Below are positions 24,401 through 38,000 of a stretch of 64,000 nucleotides of DNA, piece after piece. A model generated the notes under the pieces. The model was not told the DNA's origin and ran no database searches. It was given only the letters and a program-made list of their open reading frames with translations. Source of the stretch: Membranipora membranacea (lineage: Eukaryota > Bryozoa > Gymnolaemata > Cheilostomatida > Membraniporidae); the NCBI GenBank assembly GCA_914767715.1, contig OU612069.1, positions 16,365,387-16,429,386 of the forward strand, read 5' to 3'. Position numbers and translations under genes: made by a program. Position 1 is the stretch's first letter; every line of letters starts with the position of its first letter.

Positions 24401-27400
24401 GAGGGTAGGATGCTCTCCCACCCTCACTGATTGAATGGTGCCCTAATGGTGCAATAAAACCATGTCATAATTATAGTAGTTGTCTGCTCATTGGTGTTGG
24501 TAAGACAACTCGCATAAATAATTTAGCCAGTTGCGAGATTCTGTGATCTAAACTATAGCATAGCCTTAGTTTGGTGATTCATGGTAGAAGCTATCCTGCC
24601 AGTTTTATTGTTTTATATCTCAGAGCTTAATGTCTGTGTATCCCGTCAAGCAAAATACTTTGATGTCAGTCACCTAAAGCCTAAGTTCTTACATTTTTAG
24701 ATGGGTCCGGTGGTGAGGAGGAGGATTTGTTCGACTATATAGCTCAACCTGATGGTAAAATCGGGGCTAAGAAAATGGCTAAGCTTGAGGAAAAAGCTAG
24801 AAAACGATCTGAAAGAGAGGTATTTAACAAAGTTTACATATCAGTTACGCGGTAATGTGAAGTTTGAACACCTTAGACGGGTAAAGTTTTGTCAGGGGGA
24901 AATTTCTCCATTTAGCACCGCCTTCAAAAGGTACACACCGGCAATTATATCAAAGCGTATTGTTTGAAACAAGAGCATATCTGAGCAAACAAAATTGTTA
25001 GCATTTGACGCTGGGCTATTTCGTCCGAATATTGATATATGCAGATACTGAGCATATTCGCCAGTATATTATATTTCTCATATAATGCAAATGTTTCGCT
25101 TTGCCGATTTGCTTTGTAATAATCACCAGTGTGCTTCTACCTTTGGCTAGTTAGACTTCCACTTCCGCAATCCAATATTCACTTCTCTGGTATGGGTGAG
25201 GTTTCCAGGCTTTAACATAAATCTGCGTTTAGGCAAAAATCAAAAAAAGAAACGAAAATGAACCGAATTATTCTCAGGCAAATTTCAATTTTTAAATTAT
25301 ATAAGGAATGCCAGCTATTAAAAGCATCACTAAATGATGCAGGGGCACATTTCTGTGCCTTGGAAACGTCAAATAGGTAGCAAGTGTCAATATGAAAGTC
25401 TCACCCAACTTACCTTACCAAATACTGTTAGCAGCATTCAAATTTCTCATACATTCATGCTAATGCGGTAATTTATGATATTCACTGTAGGCAATGGAGC
25501 GTGAGAGAGCAGAACAAAAGGAGAGAGATGCTCTTATGGAAGAAGATAGACTAAAAGATGAGGCCAGGCAGAAGAAACTAGAAGCTCAAAAGGTAACTCA
25601 ACTTTATGGGATCTGTGACTGACTGAATATATGCAGATGAAGAGGTCGTTGTGAGGTTATTTTTCCAAACCTATGATGAATGAAGCAAGTACTGGGATGT
25701 GAATGAAGGAAACTGGTTGCTGTCTTTGGATTACAGCATCCCCAATTTGATTTGTTAATCAATAGTATAAATTAAAGCAAAAGGCGGTTGATGTTAGGGC
25801 ATAGATGATACTATATAATATGGGACTGGAAAACTATCCTTGTTAAATTCTGCCTGATTTGAAAATTCCGAGTCTGTTGTGTTAGATGTCATCAATATCC
25901 GAAAATTCTTGTTGTTAAGATTTTAGAAACCTTTTGGTTTACAGAAGAACGGTAGTGAATCTGACACTTTTTATTCCTATGGCATTGTGTATTACTCATA
26001 TTAGATATGCAACAATGCAGACCTTCAATTGAGGAGCTGTCCCTTTCCTAGGCTCTGGATAAATTTGACAAAAAGACTTCCTCTTTCCAGGCTCTATTTT
26101 GTAATAGGCCACACATTTTATCCGTGGTGTAGATAGACTAAGCTCCTATTTATATTTTGCTTGTTAGGAAGAGGAGGAGCGTATAGCTAAGGAAGAGAAA
26201 GAGAAGAGAGAATATGAGGAATACCTGGCTATGAAATCTCAGTTCTCTATAGAAGAGGAAGGACAAGACGCAGTTATGGAGGCTGATGTAAGTGTCCGGA
26301 TCGTGAAGGAATCAGGTTTTTGGTATCGTTCTAGAGTTCTAAGTCTAATTTGAAAAAAAAACTGCTATAAGGTTTATTAACAGTGAGGGGCCCAGTTTCA
26401 ACTGATTTTCACTCAAAGTTGAGAGTGGAAGGTACTAAAACGGTACTATTTTTTATATGCTATTTTTAGTGCCTTGACATCTCAACTTTGAGTGAGAATG
26501 AGTTGAAACTGGGCCATATGTTGTGAATGAACCTTGAAGCGGTTTTCTAAAATAGACTGAGAACTCCAGAATGTAACCAAAAACCTGATTCCTTCACAAT
26601 CATTTTAATAATTGATGATCACTTCATTGATATCGATCTGAATACATTGAAAATGTATATAATTGATCCGATTTACAGTAATAAAAAAATTAGCTTTGAC
26701 GTGAAATGATAAAAATTAATCTGCTAGTTTCTATTCATTATAATTCACAAATCATTGTAGTAATTTGACGCATTTCACAATCAGACATTTGCTAGCAAAA
26801 GCAGTGTGATCCTCTACCTTTAAAGCTAAAGATGCGCCTCCCCCTATATTTAGTATCATATTGAAGGCCTCAGTCTTATTAAGAGCACCATGAACCTTTT
26901 GAATGGCCTATGGACACTGTTGAAACAATTTGCTTTACTAAATTGAAAATATTTCTCAACCACCAAAGTTGTCCCCTCTTATTGCTCTATAACATATACA
27001 AATAATGAGGGGACAATGTTAGTAGTTGAGAAAAGTTGAGAAAAGTTTTCGATTTAGTAAAGCTAATGGTTTGAACTTTTTACAAAGGCTATTTATAAGG
27101 TTACCATGGTGCTCTTAATTAGACTAAGACCTTCAATATGATACAAAATATGGGGAGGCGCAACTATAACTTTAATCTTTGTTTTATGGAGATGTATTGA
27201 GATATGTGTTGCTTAATCTGACCCTTGAACTTTCATTCTGTAATTACATCGGGTGTTATACTGGTTGTTTTTATTTATTGTCTCTCTACCTTTTAAATCC
27301 CATGTTTTAGTTCGATGCACAACTTGCATCTAGAAGTACAATCAATTTCAGCACCAGGCCCAAAATAACTGGAAAGTCCTAGACATGAAAAATGTATTAG

Positions 27401-29255
27401 ACTGTGCCGATTGATAGATTGCTGCACACTTAACAGTGTCTGTTTAATCCAATGTGTTGGCTCTGTTATGATTGGCTGTCTGGTGGGCTGATGCCTCGTC
27501 ACAGTGAGCACCTATTGAGATATGGTGCAAGTGAAACTGCATTATTTAAATGTCACTATTTTACATAAATAGGTACTTAAAGGATAGTACCATCTGTCCT
27601 GGCATCTGTTCATGCCCACCTACCAGTCAATCAGAACCGACTCCTCGGCCAGTCTGTTCAATGCATATATTTGGCTAGAGAAAATATCTAAATGCACAGT
27701 AGAAATTATCAGAACAAAATTCATGGTGATATCTAATGCTGCTATGAATCACATGAAATGGTTATATATAAAAGATTAAATTTTTTTTTTTTTTAACAGG
27801 AGACACAACTGATGCAGAAGTTTATAGACTATATCAAGGTAATTAAATCTAGATCACCTCCATGTTACATTGAAATCACAGATGGCCAGGTTCTTGAACT
27901 GTTTAATTTGGGTTGGATTGTCATAAGACGCTCAAAAAATATGTGAAGTACAAGTCCTAAGGACTTATTCTTCTCCAGAATAAACATGGAATATATATAT
28001 AAGTGCTACGGGAAACATACTGCAAAACATCATCAAGTTTTTATGCTGCTGGTCTTCACAGTCGATGTATTTGGATCGAGTTACTTGAATTTTGTGAGGA
28101 TACCTTTACTTACATGCGAGGTAAACTTTACTTACATGCGAGGTAAACTTTACTTACATGCGAGGTACATCAGAGTGTAAAGTCTTTACTCGCAAAGGGT
28201 TCCGCTTCTGTTTTTTTTCTCGTGATATTTTTATTTGGTGACTAGTAGTCAAATTTTTCATTTCTAATGATTACAGAACCAAAAAGTTATCATTCTAGAA
28301 GATCTGGCCGGACAATTCAATCTCAAAACTCAGGTAAAGCAAATTTTCAAAGTAATGCTACAAATTAGTTATTATGCTGTTACATTGCAAACCAACAGTC
28401 AGGTTGCTAGAGATAGTTCACAACTAAGGACCCAACCCTTTGCCATCTGCACCGGCCTTCATTATGTGATTAATGTTGTATGTACTTGGGTTAATAGTCG
28501 GATTGATTGATTTATAACATATCACAGACAAGAATACATATTGCAAAATACCGTGTAAATACTGGCCTGAATAGAAAAGGGTGCCAATACTCATGATTGA
28601 AACATAATACTTCATAATAATTCAATACTTCTTGAGTTGGCCGTTTATTCAGGTTTGTCCTGTGATTAGGATTCAAGCTTTGCATCACATCGGCTACAGA
28701 CTTCAGTCTTCCATCATACATAAGGACTTCCTCGCCTCCTTAGCATGGCATATGTCTTTTCTTCCTAGAAAATAGCTACATCTCAGCAATATTTTAATTT
28801 ATTCATCCACTTTACTCACTGATCAAGCATGTGGTACATCAATTGGTCAGGCGTCTGTATACAATATAGAGAAAAAATATGATTATTGAAACAAAAATAT
28901 TTTCTGGTCAGGATTCATATTTAATAAATTGAATCAATGAACTCCTTCGTTCAATGTTTGTAGCCTCTGAGTAAATCTAAACTAATGAAATATTAAAAAT
29001 TTCATTGCTGTCATTTCTGTTCTTATTCTAACTTGACAGGATGTGATAGATCGTATAGACACGCTTATGGAGGATGGTACTCTCACAGGTGTGCTGGATG
29101 ACAGGGGAAAGTTTATATACATCACAATGTCAGAACTGGAAAGTGTAGCAAAGTTTATAAAACAGCGAGGCCGTGTGTCGATACAGGAATTAGCTGAATC
29201 TAGTAACCGACTTATCCGTCTGACTCCTGATACAAGCGTCACTGCTGCATCATAA
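21459..29255 (+). CDS. DDRGK1: DDRGK domain-containing protein 1 (UFBP1)
   Basis: Nine exons join in frame to 294 residues (human is 314): 21459-21531, 23589-23696, 24071-24121, 24701-24819, 25491-25592, 26168-26287, 27800-27838, 28277-28333, 29040-29255. Exon 1 is the N-terminal ER membrane anchor ([14 protein letters not shown]). Exons 2-3 are an Arg/Ala-rich linker, and exons 4-6 a long charged helix ([32 protein letters not shown]). Exons 7-9 form the winged-helix/PCI-like C-terminal domain ([35 protein letters not shown]). In known animals DDRGK1 sits at the ER and recruits the UFM1 ligase UFL1 for ufmylation and ER-phagy. All junctions are GT-AG. Intron 1 (2.06 kb) holds a repeat-flanked segment with a non-LTR fragment. 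Confidence 0.95.
21606..22890. mobile_element. Composite element with subterminal GTTCGTCCCTG arrays
   Basis: At the left (about 21616-21695) are repeated GTTCGTCCCTGTTTT-like units. At the right (about 22785-22880) the same units occur in inverted orientation (AGGGACGAAACAAAAATGGG). The 1.1 kb between contains a non-LTR retrotransposon fragment on the minus strand. The whole lies in intron 1 of DDRGK1. Ends and target duplication are not resolved. Confidence 0.5.
22030..22504 (-). pseudogene. Non-LTR retrotransposon fragment, C-terminal part of RT ORF
   Basis: One minus-strand frame carries motifs from the C-terminal region of CR1/L2/Jockey-type reverse transcriptases: [33 protein letters not shown], then IQTLQERR and finally [12 protein letters not shown] single in-frame TAA follows ERR. 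The catalytic core is absent, so this is a dead 5'-truncated copy in intron 1 of DDRGK1. Confidence 0.8.
26389..26515. repeat. MITE-like foldback in DDRGK1 intron 6
   Basis: GGCCCAGTTTCAACT at the left mirrors AGTTGAAACTGGGCC at the right, with a second matched block CTCAAAGTTGAGA / TCTCAACTTTGAG. No coding capacity. Confidence 0.8.
26822..27175. repeat. Palindromic element in DDRGK1 intron 6
   Basis: Imperfect inverted repeat of about 350 bp. The left arm has AAAGATGCGCCTCCCC, ATATTGAAGGCCT and GAGCACCATG; the right arm has CATGGTGCTCTTAAT, CCTTCAATAT and GGGGAGGCGC. The centre pairs GTTGTCCCCTC with GAGGGGACAA. Non-autonomous transposon likely. Confidence 0.75.
28093..28168 (+). repeat. 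Short tandem repeat, 22-base unit x 3
   Basis: Three copies of TTTACTTACATGCGAGGTA in intron 7 of DDRGK1. Confidence 0.85.
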
Positions 29256-30065
29256 CTTGAATCTGCTATAGGCCTTCAGAACTGATACCTCAGGGACTCT
29301 CCTTGATTTAGTCTCAAACGAGTGTGTCTCGAAAGCATCACTTTGAAGTCTACATTCCTAATTTTGTTGAAATATTGCTCTCAAAACAACTTGGTAGAAT
29401 AACTGCTCATTATATAGGAACTCTATGCCAATTACTATGGTCCTATAACTTATGGTGGAGTTGTGTTCTGTTGATGACAAGTAGGGACAACTCCCCACCA
29501 ATGGAAATCATTCATGTGTGTGAATGCCAGTATAAAAGATACTGTTTAAAAACCATCATTTGAGTCAGCAATGATTGTGTTTTGTGTACTGATTTATGAT
29601 TTGTGACCTTGCAAGTTATCTATGTCATGGCTGTAGTCGGATGACATTTAGGAAAATATTACTACTGGATGACATACATATATGATCTGATCAGATCGTT
29701 CTTTGTTTTGTTTTTAATATTTAATTGTTTTATATCTGAATTGTTACACTATTTTATTCAGAAATATATATCAACTGCAAACCGATAATTATAGAATCAA
29801 ATTTCATAGGTCATGGAAGACAACAGACAGAGCTTTGTCTCTTGTTTGTTAAATTTGGCACTGATGAGAAAGTAGCTAGATGCGTTTAACCGAGAAGGAA
29901 TTCTTCGATGTAATGAATTCAATCCCACTGACATATTCCATGCCCCCACTTGTAGTCTCTCCGTTGATAAAATGAGTTTTTGTATGAGAGACAGTAAGAA
30001 TCAGCTACATTACATATTGCAGATTTCACTTGGCCAAATAAATTCTCAGTTGTAGCACCAAACTA
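29256..30065. other. Tail-to-tail 3' flanks
   Basis: 3' flank of DDRGK1 and of the convergent TIMM10B-like gene. Holds no further coding exon that I can see; AT-rich with TTTATT and AATAAA motifs on both strands that could serve as poly(A) signals. Confidence 0.5.
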
Positions 30066-31198
30066 TCAGCTAGCTGCCTGATCATTCATTGGCTCACTAT
30101 CGGCAGAGGCTGCCGTATGAATGTCCTTTTGTACTAGCTTCATAAGAGCCTGCTGCTGCTCCTGCTGCTGGAGTCGCGTCTGCTCCTGCTTCTTAGCTTG
30201 GAATTCAGCGAATATCGTCATCAGGCGGTTATTTGCTTTCAGGTGTTTCCAGAAACAGTTATTCACACATTGAGCCTTTAATGAGATGTAAATGAAAATG
30301 AGTGTATGGTCAAAGGTCAATGGTCAGAGTCAAGAGAAACAGGATCGGATGTAATTAAACTTGTCTTGTACTAGCATGAAGATTTTTCTATCACAAAATA
30401 AAAACAACTGGCCCACATCTTGATGTGGAGGAAATTTGCTTCAAGAGTCAACTTCAACGCCTCCGCACCCAGCTTCTAGTGGTCTTCGAGGGTCAGCATA
30501 TTGCTTGTTCCAAATTCCATTAACTTTAGATGATGAAAGTATCTACTCTATGTGAACCTCAAAGTGGAAATTGGTAGCAGCAGCTCCAAAAATTGAATCC
30601 TTCGCGCATGCTGGGTGAACATACCTCATCGTTGTTGAGTGTCCTGCCATTCATGTCGTACACACAGGAGTTGAAGCAGTTGGCAGTTATCCGGTTGTAG
30701 GTAAGCATAAAGTCACGAAACTATTAATGTAACAAAAAAAAGGCTCCAATCAGAAATTAAAAGATGAAAGGAAATTGAAAGTGTCTGACAAATTATGATT
30801 TAATAGGTCAAAGTATGTTAACAAGCTCTATTCACCGCAACTTCAATCCATGGCAATCGTTACCAATGTAAATGAGCCTAATTAAAATACCACGACGGCA
30901 ACAGTCTCATAAAATGATATTCAATACTCAATATAAAAGATCGATAACCAATAACCATTCTATCTAATAATTTCAGTGGAGTAGAGTATTTGTGGGAAGG
31001 AAAAATTCGCCTTTCCACACTAACGCTGGCGATCTAACATATACCCTACATCATTACATTATTATCTAAAGCTCCCTAAGTCGTACTAGCTAATGTAAAG
31101 TCACACCCAATTATTGGAGCTGACCTCTAGCTTACACCCACTACCCTAGGGGATGTACATTCTCGCAAAGACTGACTAACCTGAACACCATGATCCAT
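30066..31198 (-). CDS. TIMM10B: Small Tim chaperone, TIMM10B-like
   Basis: Three exons (31198-31181, 30720-30625, 30275-30066) give 107 residues; human TIMM10B has 103. Small Tims escort hydrophobic carrier proteins across the mitochondrial intermembrane space to the TIM22 complex. Seen: the twin CX3C signature, CFNSC in exon 2 and CVNNC in exon 3, separated by 15 residues, with the flanking FRDFMLTYNRITANC and HLKANNRLM typical of the Tim9/Tim10B group. Asn-Arg-Leu-Met after the second motif favours TIMM10B over TIMM9. A Gln-rich tail (QQQEQQQ) follows. The first exon encodes only MDHGVQ. Splice phases are all 0. Tail to tail with DDRGK1. Confidence 0.88.
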
Positions 31199-31467
31199 TG
31201 TGGTCGGTAGTAGAATGAGAGAGAATCAAGGATTTTTTTTATCATGCATCAACAGTCTGTATAAGGATCAATGTTTGTCATCTATTGAAAGTTGAATATA
31301 GAGCAAAGATTCTGAAACACAAACAAAATAAATAGTATACATTGTGATGCTACTTAGATACCATATGGCCAAAACTGTGGATTCTGGTGGCTGAAATCTG
31401 CTTTTTTTACATTACAAAATGCATGCTTTTCTGAATGGGCACCAAAAATTGTCGCTGGTGCAGGGTG

Positions 31468-31570
31468 TTGTAAGCCGTTTGGCAGGTGCTATATGGGACA
31501 TATCTTACAACACTCAAGGCCTGAGTGCTGTGAGGCATGTCATATACAGCACCTGCCCATGTCTCACAAC
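31468..31570. repeat. MITE-like foldback
   Basis: Left arm GGCAGGTGCTATATGGGACA pairs with right arm TGTCATATACAGCACCTGCC, extended by TTACAACACTCA / TGAGTGCTGTGA. Confidence 0.75.
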
Positions 31571-31899
31571 ATCAGAGGGTTGGATTGGCCTAAATAGCTA
31601 AAATACATCTTGGCACACAAACCCTCTACTATGATTGTTTTGATGAAACTGGCTACTGGCCCATATAAAACTGGACTTTTTCTGTAATGTAGTGCACCAT
31701 TCAGGACAGTGTATATTTTTGTAATGTTTATCAAAAATGAAATAGTTAATGGTACTAGCAGGGACGTACCATTACTCATTATGCATATATACATATATAC
31801 CGAGTTGATAAATTATCCCTTTTCCCTTATAAAATATCTCACAAACTTACTACACATGACATTGATTGATTGGTCACACTGTTGATTGCAGTTGGGACT

Positions 31900-32021
31900 A
31901 GTTACTACAATACACAGGTCCACTCCAAAACCTGGGTCTCTTGCAATTGTTTGATTGCCCCCTTGAATTTCAAAAGGGTAGTCAAACATTGCAATGACCC
32001 AGGTTTTGGAGTAGACCTGTG
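31900..32021. repeat. MITE-like foldback with possible target duplication
   Basis: CAGGTCCACTCCAAAACCTG mirrors CAGGTTTTGGAGTAGACCTG. GTTGGGACT occurs at 31891-31899 and again at 32022-32030, a possible 9-base target duplication. Confidence 0.75.
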
Positions 32022-33106
32022 GTTGGGACTATTTTGGTACACAAAAAATATATGGACTGAATATCAAAATATTGGCATGCAACAACAAGAAGTGAAGTGG
32101 ATCAGTAACATAGCCAATGTTTTGCCTATCAGTAAACAGTTGTTGTTAGTGTGACAGTATTGACACTGGTTGTTTAATTTGAGGTATTATAGAGTACAAG
32201 GGAAATTAATTATTCCAAAACAAAATTTCAGCAAGCAGTGAGAGAAATGAATATAATCTATTGAGTTAGAAAGTGTATTCTTGAAACTAAACTCTGTGCT
32301 GCAGACTTTGAGGAGGGTATGTTTCCCACCCTCCTGGTAGGGAAATTCAGCTATTTCTTTTGTGAACTCGAAGTTGTTTTCCCTCACTTTAAAGATTATA
32401 TTGTAGAGACAACTCCGAGATAATATGCAGAGGCAGTATCATAGACCTACAATGACCTACTTAACATATTATTGTTGTTATTCAAATAAATGCGTTGGAA
32501 GCAATTTTCCCTAATATTTTGTACTTGATATAATGAAATGAACCGGAGCAGTATATGATTTCTTTCTCTATCTTGTCGCTTTTTTTCTTAATCATATCAC
32601 GCACAGACTGGGAATGCATATACCTATATTTATATACATTTTTGCTTTCAACTTTCTGCGAATGGAGCGACATTACTTAAATATTCCCATGTAGATTCAT
32701 CAAGCAATAGTGGATTCGTTATCATTGCTCCCACAATGTAACAGTATTTGAGGATCCAGCTCCAGTGAAATGAGGTCCTGATCTAATTCTGACAATGTCC
32801 AGCAGTGCCAAGTGCTGAATTACTGTATTATGACAGAGTTTGCGAGTTTTCTTGCAATCTGCCTTGTAACCGAAAAATGTCTCCTCTGCCCAGGTCATGA
32901 ATTTGTACAGTTCTAAAAAAATTGTGTCTGATATACATATCAGTTTTCTAGCTGTTATGCTTGTATCACTAGAACGGGTTGCTTTTATGATACTGGGAGC
33001 TGATACGCGCTTGTTTCAGATTTTTGTCACACATTATGATGTTATGCTGTCACTCTATTGCCATATGTACTCTAGAGTAGTAACTAAAATTGGCTAACGA
33101 GTTTGA

Positions 33107-33275
33107 TTTAGCTAGCATGGGGGTGACCTAATTTTAGCTAGCATGGGGGTGACCTAATGTTAGCTAGCATGGGGGTGACCTAATGTTAGCTAGCAAGGGG
33201 GTGACCTAATGTTAGCTAGCGTGGGGGCGGCCTAATGTTAGCTAGCGTGGGGGTGGCCTAATATTAGCTAGCACT
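33107..33275 (+). repeat. 26-base minisatellite, about 6-7 copies
   Basis: Unit TTAGCTAGCATGGGGGTGAC plus CTAATG. Later copies drift (GCGTGGGGGCGG). Each unit contains the palindrome GCTAGC. Related TTAGCTAG-rich patches recur at 55-110, 35870-36080 and 36805-37035. Confidence 0.9.
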
Positions 33276-35042
33276 AATTTTTGGCTAGCTGAGGTGGAAG
33301 TCTTTTTACAGGATTGAGGGGCTGTAAATAATGGTAACCTAGTATCAGAATATTTAGGATGATTTAAAATGTATTCAGGATTTAAATTTCAACTATAACT
33401 TATGAGCCTTGCTTGGGCTGCTTGATAGCGTGCGCATGTAACTCCCTGCGCCTTGGAGTCTGAGCACTTAGACTAGGGCTGCACATGTTCTACTCATCTT
33501 GCTATAGGCTGCTGCAGTTGCCGCGCGTTTTGTGTACACAAAATAGTAACCTAAATCTCAACCCTCTAATACGCACCTGAAGAAGAGATCCGTTTTCTAG
33601 TGAATTTTTGTTAAACCATCCAATCAAGTGAGTCATTTCTGGTCCTACCGAAACGAGGGTAACAAATCATAAAACCAATCATACATAAAGTCTTGGTTGA
33701 ATCAACAAAAGAATCTCTTTTAAATTAAGAAAAAGTTTTTTGTGTCTTGATCGTCTTGCATATAGAGAGGTGGTGTTGGTTTTAATGCAGGGCTTTGGAA
33801 GATAGTATCGTCCTGTGAAATTTTAGAAAAGCGGTCACTGGAGTTTGACTGTGGGCTGACTTACTGAGTATATTTGGTCCTCTAGTTCTATTCTATGCTG
33901 TGAATTTTTCATCTTCATAATTTTGATTCAAGTCAGTGATGCTACATTGCAAGTCAGACCTTTTTCCAGACCTTTTTTGTGTCATTTTCTGATAGAAGAT
34001 TGAATTATTGCACTCAAAGACTTATTACCATCACTTCAATGACGTGCAAGATTAAATTAAGCTTGCGCGCACCAATGGATTCATATTCTCTGCAAACAAG
34101 ACGAAATCGCTGAACTTCTTATTCCGGCGCTGTGCATTATCGTCTAATATACTATCATCAGAGACTATGTATATTATCTATAGTCTCTGCTATCATCATG
34201 ACTTGCCTCTGCACAACCAACGCAATGCTTGTATTATTATTACTATTGCTCCCTGTTGTCTGTTTTGTGTATTAGCCTGCGTTAGGCACACCATTGTAAT
34301 TACTATTCAAATTATCCAGTTTTAGACCCTTTATTATAGCAATAATTATGATGACAGAAATTTAGCAATTTATCAAGCTTATCAATCAACCGATTGATGG
34401 CTATACATTGAGGGGTTTGTATAGCACGTCTCCACCTTAATGTCAAGTGTCACGCTGTATAAATCAAGTCTATGGCAATATCAGATTGATCAAACTTTTG
34501 GAATGTCAGGCACTGACTGGCAATCATTATCACTCTAAAATAATGACACGCTCTTCGGACGTCCCTGTAATATCATATCAAGATTACAAGGTCCTCAGTC
34601 TTCAATCAATGGCTATTAGATTTTATTATTATTACTATTATCAACAGAGGACTAGCTTGTTATCAGTCCTGCTGTATTGTACACAAGACTGTTATTATTA
34701 TTCCCGACAACGTTGTTATAAATTATTATTATAGTTCAGCCCACTAGCTGCACGCATGAATGATCGTGAGACAAAAAAAAGTAGTCAAATCCAGCCGCGT
34801 ACACTGCTGTGAAGCTTGTTAGTCTCCAGTTTATTAGTCTCAATTGGTTATTCATATTCTTATTTTGACAAATGAGTCAAAGCTGTGACAACAATAATAA
34901 AGTTTTCTTAGCTTAGAGTACTTGTACTAGTAGCTTGCTTGTGCCTTGTTCAACTCCGAGTGGATGCAGAAGCTTTTAAGCTCGAGTTTTCTTGTGAGGC
35001 AGAGCAGCAGAACCGAGAAGCCTATCGGAGATCGCTTTCAGC

Positions 35043-38000
35043 ATGGCAAGCTCTGGTGAGATTTTAGTATTTATTATGGAGACAGTTTAGCACTGTATTG
35101 TTTCGAATGTCGTATCTAAATCTGCACAAAAGCACTCCATGAGGGTCTTTCTTTTGAACACAGGACAGACGATCTCCATTTTGCTGTAACCAATCATGTA
35201 GCATGCGTTATGGTTGTGTCTAACTGGATTATCTTGATATACCGTTTGTAGCATGATTTTCTTATGTATAGAGCTAAATTTAACTGTATTGGAACACAGC
35301 TTTGCCGCACAATTCCTAGAGCTTGACTTTATATAGCACGGGTCTGCATAATCATTACTTACATTTACAAGTCTTGGCAAAGGGGAAGCAGAATGCCCAG
35401 AATGATTATGTATAGTCTAAAGTCATATATATGTATGATCTGACGTTAAATAATGACCCATTGTCATTTATATTATGTCATGTTGGGTTTAACTTTTTTT
35501 AAAGTTTCAGAAAGATGAAGCTATCATGACTAAAACACTCAAATACTTTTATGTATAGCCTATGTAGGGCAGAGGGGAAAGCTTCTGTGCAAATTAACAA
35601 TACGAGTGAAGACGCGCATGTCATAAGTTTCCTATAGCATACATGGCAAAAACCTGATGATCACTTTAGAGAATTTCTCAAATTATTGGGCATTGAACTT
35701 TGCATTACGAGCAGATAGTGCTTCGAGTGAAATTTCTTTCTGAATCTCAAAATCTAGGGACAGGAAATCGTTGACGGATTGTAATTTTTGCATTTTTATT
35801 CAGACCTAGCGGAGTAAAGTGATCAAAAAGGAAAAGTTTGCCTTTTCGCTTATGCTTGAGTGAGTTAAATTTATTGGTAGCTAACTTTGACTCACCCTCA
35901 TTGCTATACAATGCTCCCACCTCAACAAGCTACAGTTATGTGCTAGCTAACATTAAGTCACTGAAAACTATTCAAACTAGACTCTCAACTAATACTCCCC
36001 TAGATGAGTGATAGTATTAGATTGTATTCAGTTAAGCTTGTTTGGGGGTGACGTTATAATATATGGTAGCTAATTCGAATTTCCACTAGCAGTGGATCTC
36101 ACTATTTCAAGCCTGTGCAAAATAGTGAATTCTATATTTACTTTACGCTACTTTACTTGGGATAGTCAGGGCGTAGCGAATATTCGACAATCCATGCCGT
36201 GTTGTGCATAGCCAACAGCTGTCAATACTCTGCATGCAAAGACCCGATATATCTAGGAAAAATTTTACTGTTTTTACTGAGAACTTTGAGCATTTTAAGT
36301 GACAAGCATATCTCCTGCGCGAAAAGTGTGTTGAGTGAGATTTTTGAATCTTTAGGTTCAGATCGTCAATAAAAATTAATTCTAAGCTATTTTTGTGTAT
36401 TTCATTATTTTGTTTTATTATTTTTTTGGCAGTCTATTTCATTCCAGTAGCGGAATGTTTTCCGAATCGTTCCAAATATTACCAGAGGAAATAGGATTTG
36501 CATGATAGTTTGTGTTGATGCTGCATAGGTTGTTGTCCTCCAGATGGTGTTTACTCCTTTTATTCATTTAACAAGTACTCCATTATAAACCCCATGGTTT
36601 CTGCGAGAGTTTCAATAAAATCTTATCTTATATTTATTTTCTATTACAGCGGCCTTGTCGTACTGGCAGGAATTGTTTAACAATGAGAAGTTATCCCCTC
36701 CTGAGTATAAATACCTGTTTCCTGATCTGAACAATGTGGCCAATGAGGCTGTCAAACAACTTCTCACTTCTAAACTCACTGATGGTAAGTATAACCGATA
36801 TAGGAGTTAATATTAGCTAGAGTATAGTCAAGCTTGTTCGGGAGTGAGGTTATGTTAGCTAGTACCAATTGTCACTAGCTGAACTGGGCCCTGGGAGTGT
36901 AACGTAACCAAAGTGATGAGCTGTTGAATGAACGCTAGCTAGCAGTGACTTGATTATAACTGTCACAATGTTTAGCTAGCTTATGTGGGACTACTTACAT
37001 AAATAAGTTGAGGGTAAGACAATGTTAGCTAGATGTCCTGGATGTCTAGATTTCACAGATGGAAACCTTTGTTGAACTTTTAGTTTCCTATTTATGGTAG
37101 AGAGTGAAGAAAAATTATTTGATTTTTATTCTTTCCAAAAACATAGATCAGGTGGTTCAATGTTAAACAAATGTCATCAATCCCGGCATAATAAAATCAT
37201 CAAAGATCAATCTAGCCTTCAATTTACAAAAATCACCCTCAAATCAAAATCACATACACATGATCGATTAGTCATTCACCCCAACCAAAGCTTCAAATGA
37301 ACCAAGCGGTTTTATTGACCAAGCGTATTGCTAGCCTGAGTTTGCTAGATCATGTATTCTTTTCCTCCTGGCGAAGAGCTGCCGGTAGCTCTACTACAAA
37401 CAAGAAGGAAACTAATGCACGCAGTCATTATTCATTGTGTGTATGTATGGATATGTGAAGAGTAATGATATGTTAATGCAGTCAGGCACTAACCACACAG
37501 CCACCTCTGAAATGACACCCCCTTTCCGAGAATGAATTTTATTGCGATTACGGAGAAAAATTGTGGTAGTGTAGCCTCTCAAACTTCAAATTTTCAATCG
37601 TTCATCAATTAGGCATTACAAATATTTTGATTTTGAACACAAGGTGTACATGCTTAATGGTTCTGAACCTCATTGAGAAAAGTAAAATCTATCACTATTA
37701 CCTTGTTTTTCTGTGCAAGCTTGAAATGATTTCATGAATCATGCCAAAGTAGGAGGCATCTGATTCCGTGCTCCTGTGTTGCCGTATCCCTTCACACTTG
37801 TAATACCGTTATGACCATGTAAGCTCAGATCTTATTTTTGTTGATGATAAACTCAACCTCAACATCAAAATCTTTGCAGAAATGTGTTTGATGGAGGAGA
37901 CAGAATGGGCGGGGCTAGACGCTGTCGGACAGACCGCCTTCTGGCTGAAAGTCCTGAGTGAACCAAAGATAGGGCAGCTGAGAAAGTGTAAGCTTGAGTA

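Larger units (their letters stand above)
31199..35042. other. Intergenic region with foldbacks and a minisatellite
   Basis: Divergent gap between the TIMM10B-like gene and the zinc-finger gene. It holds two foldbacks (31468-31570, 31900-32021) and a 26-base minisatellite (33107-33275), listed separately. The rest is AT-rich with TTA-type low complexity near 34610-34735. I recognise no gene. Confidence 0.5.

Noticed and set aside
34447-34734. Tyr-rich open frame
   Set aside because: Produced by a TTATTATTA-type low-complexity stretch; no exon features.
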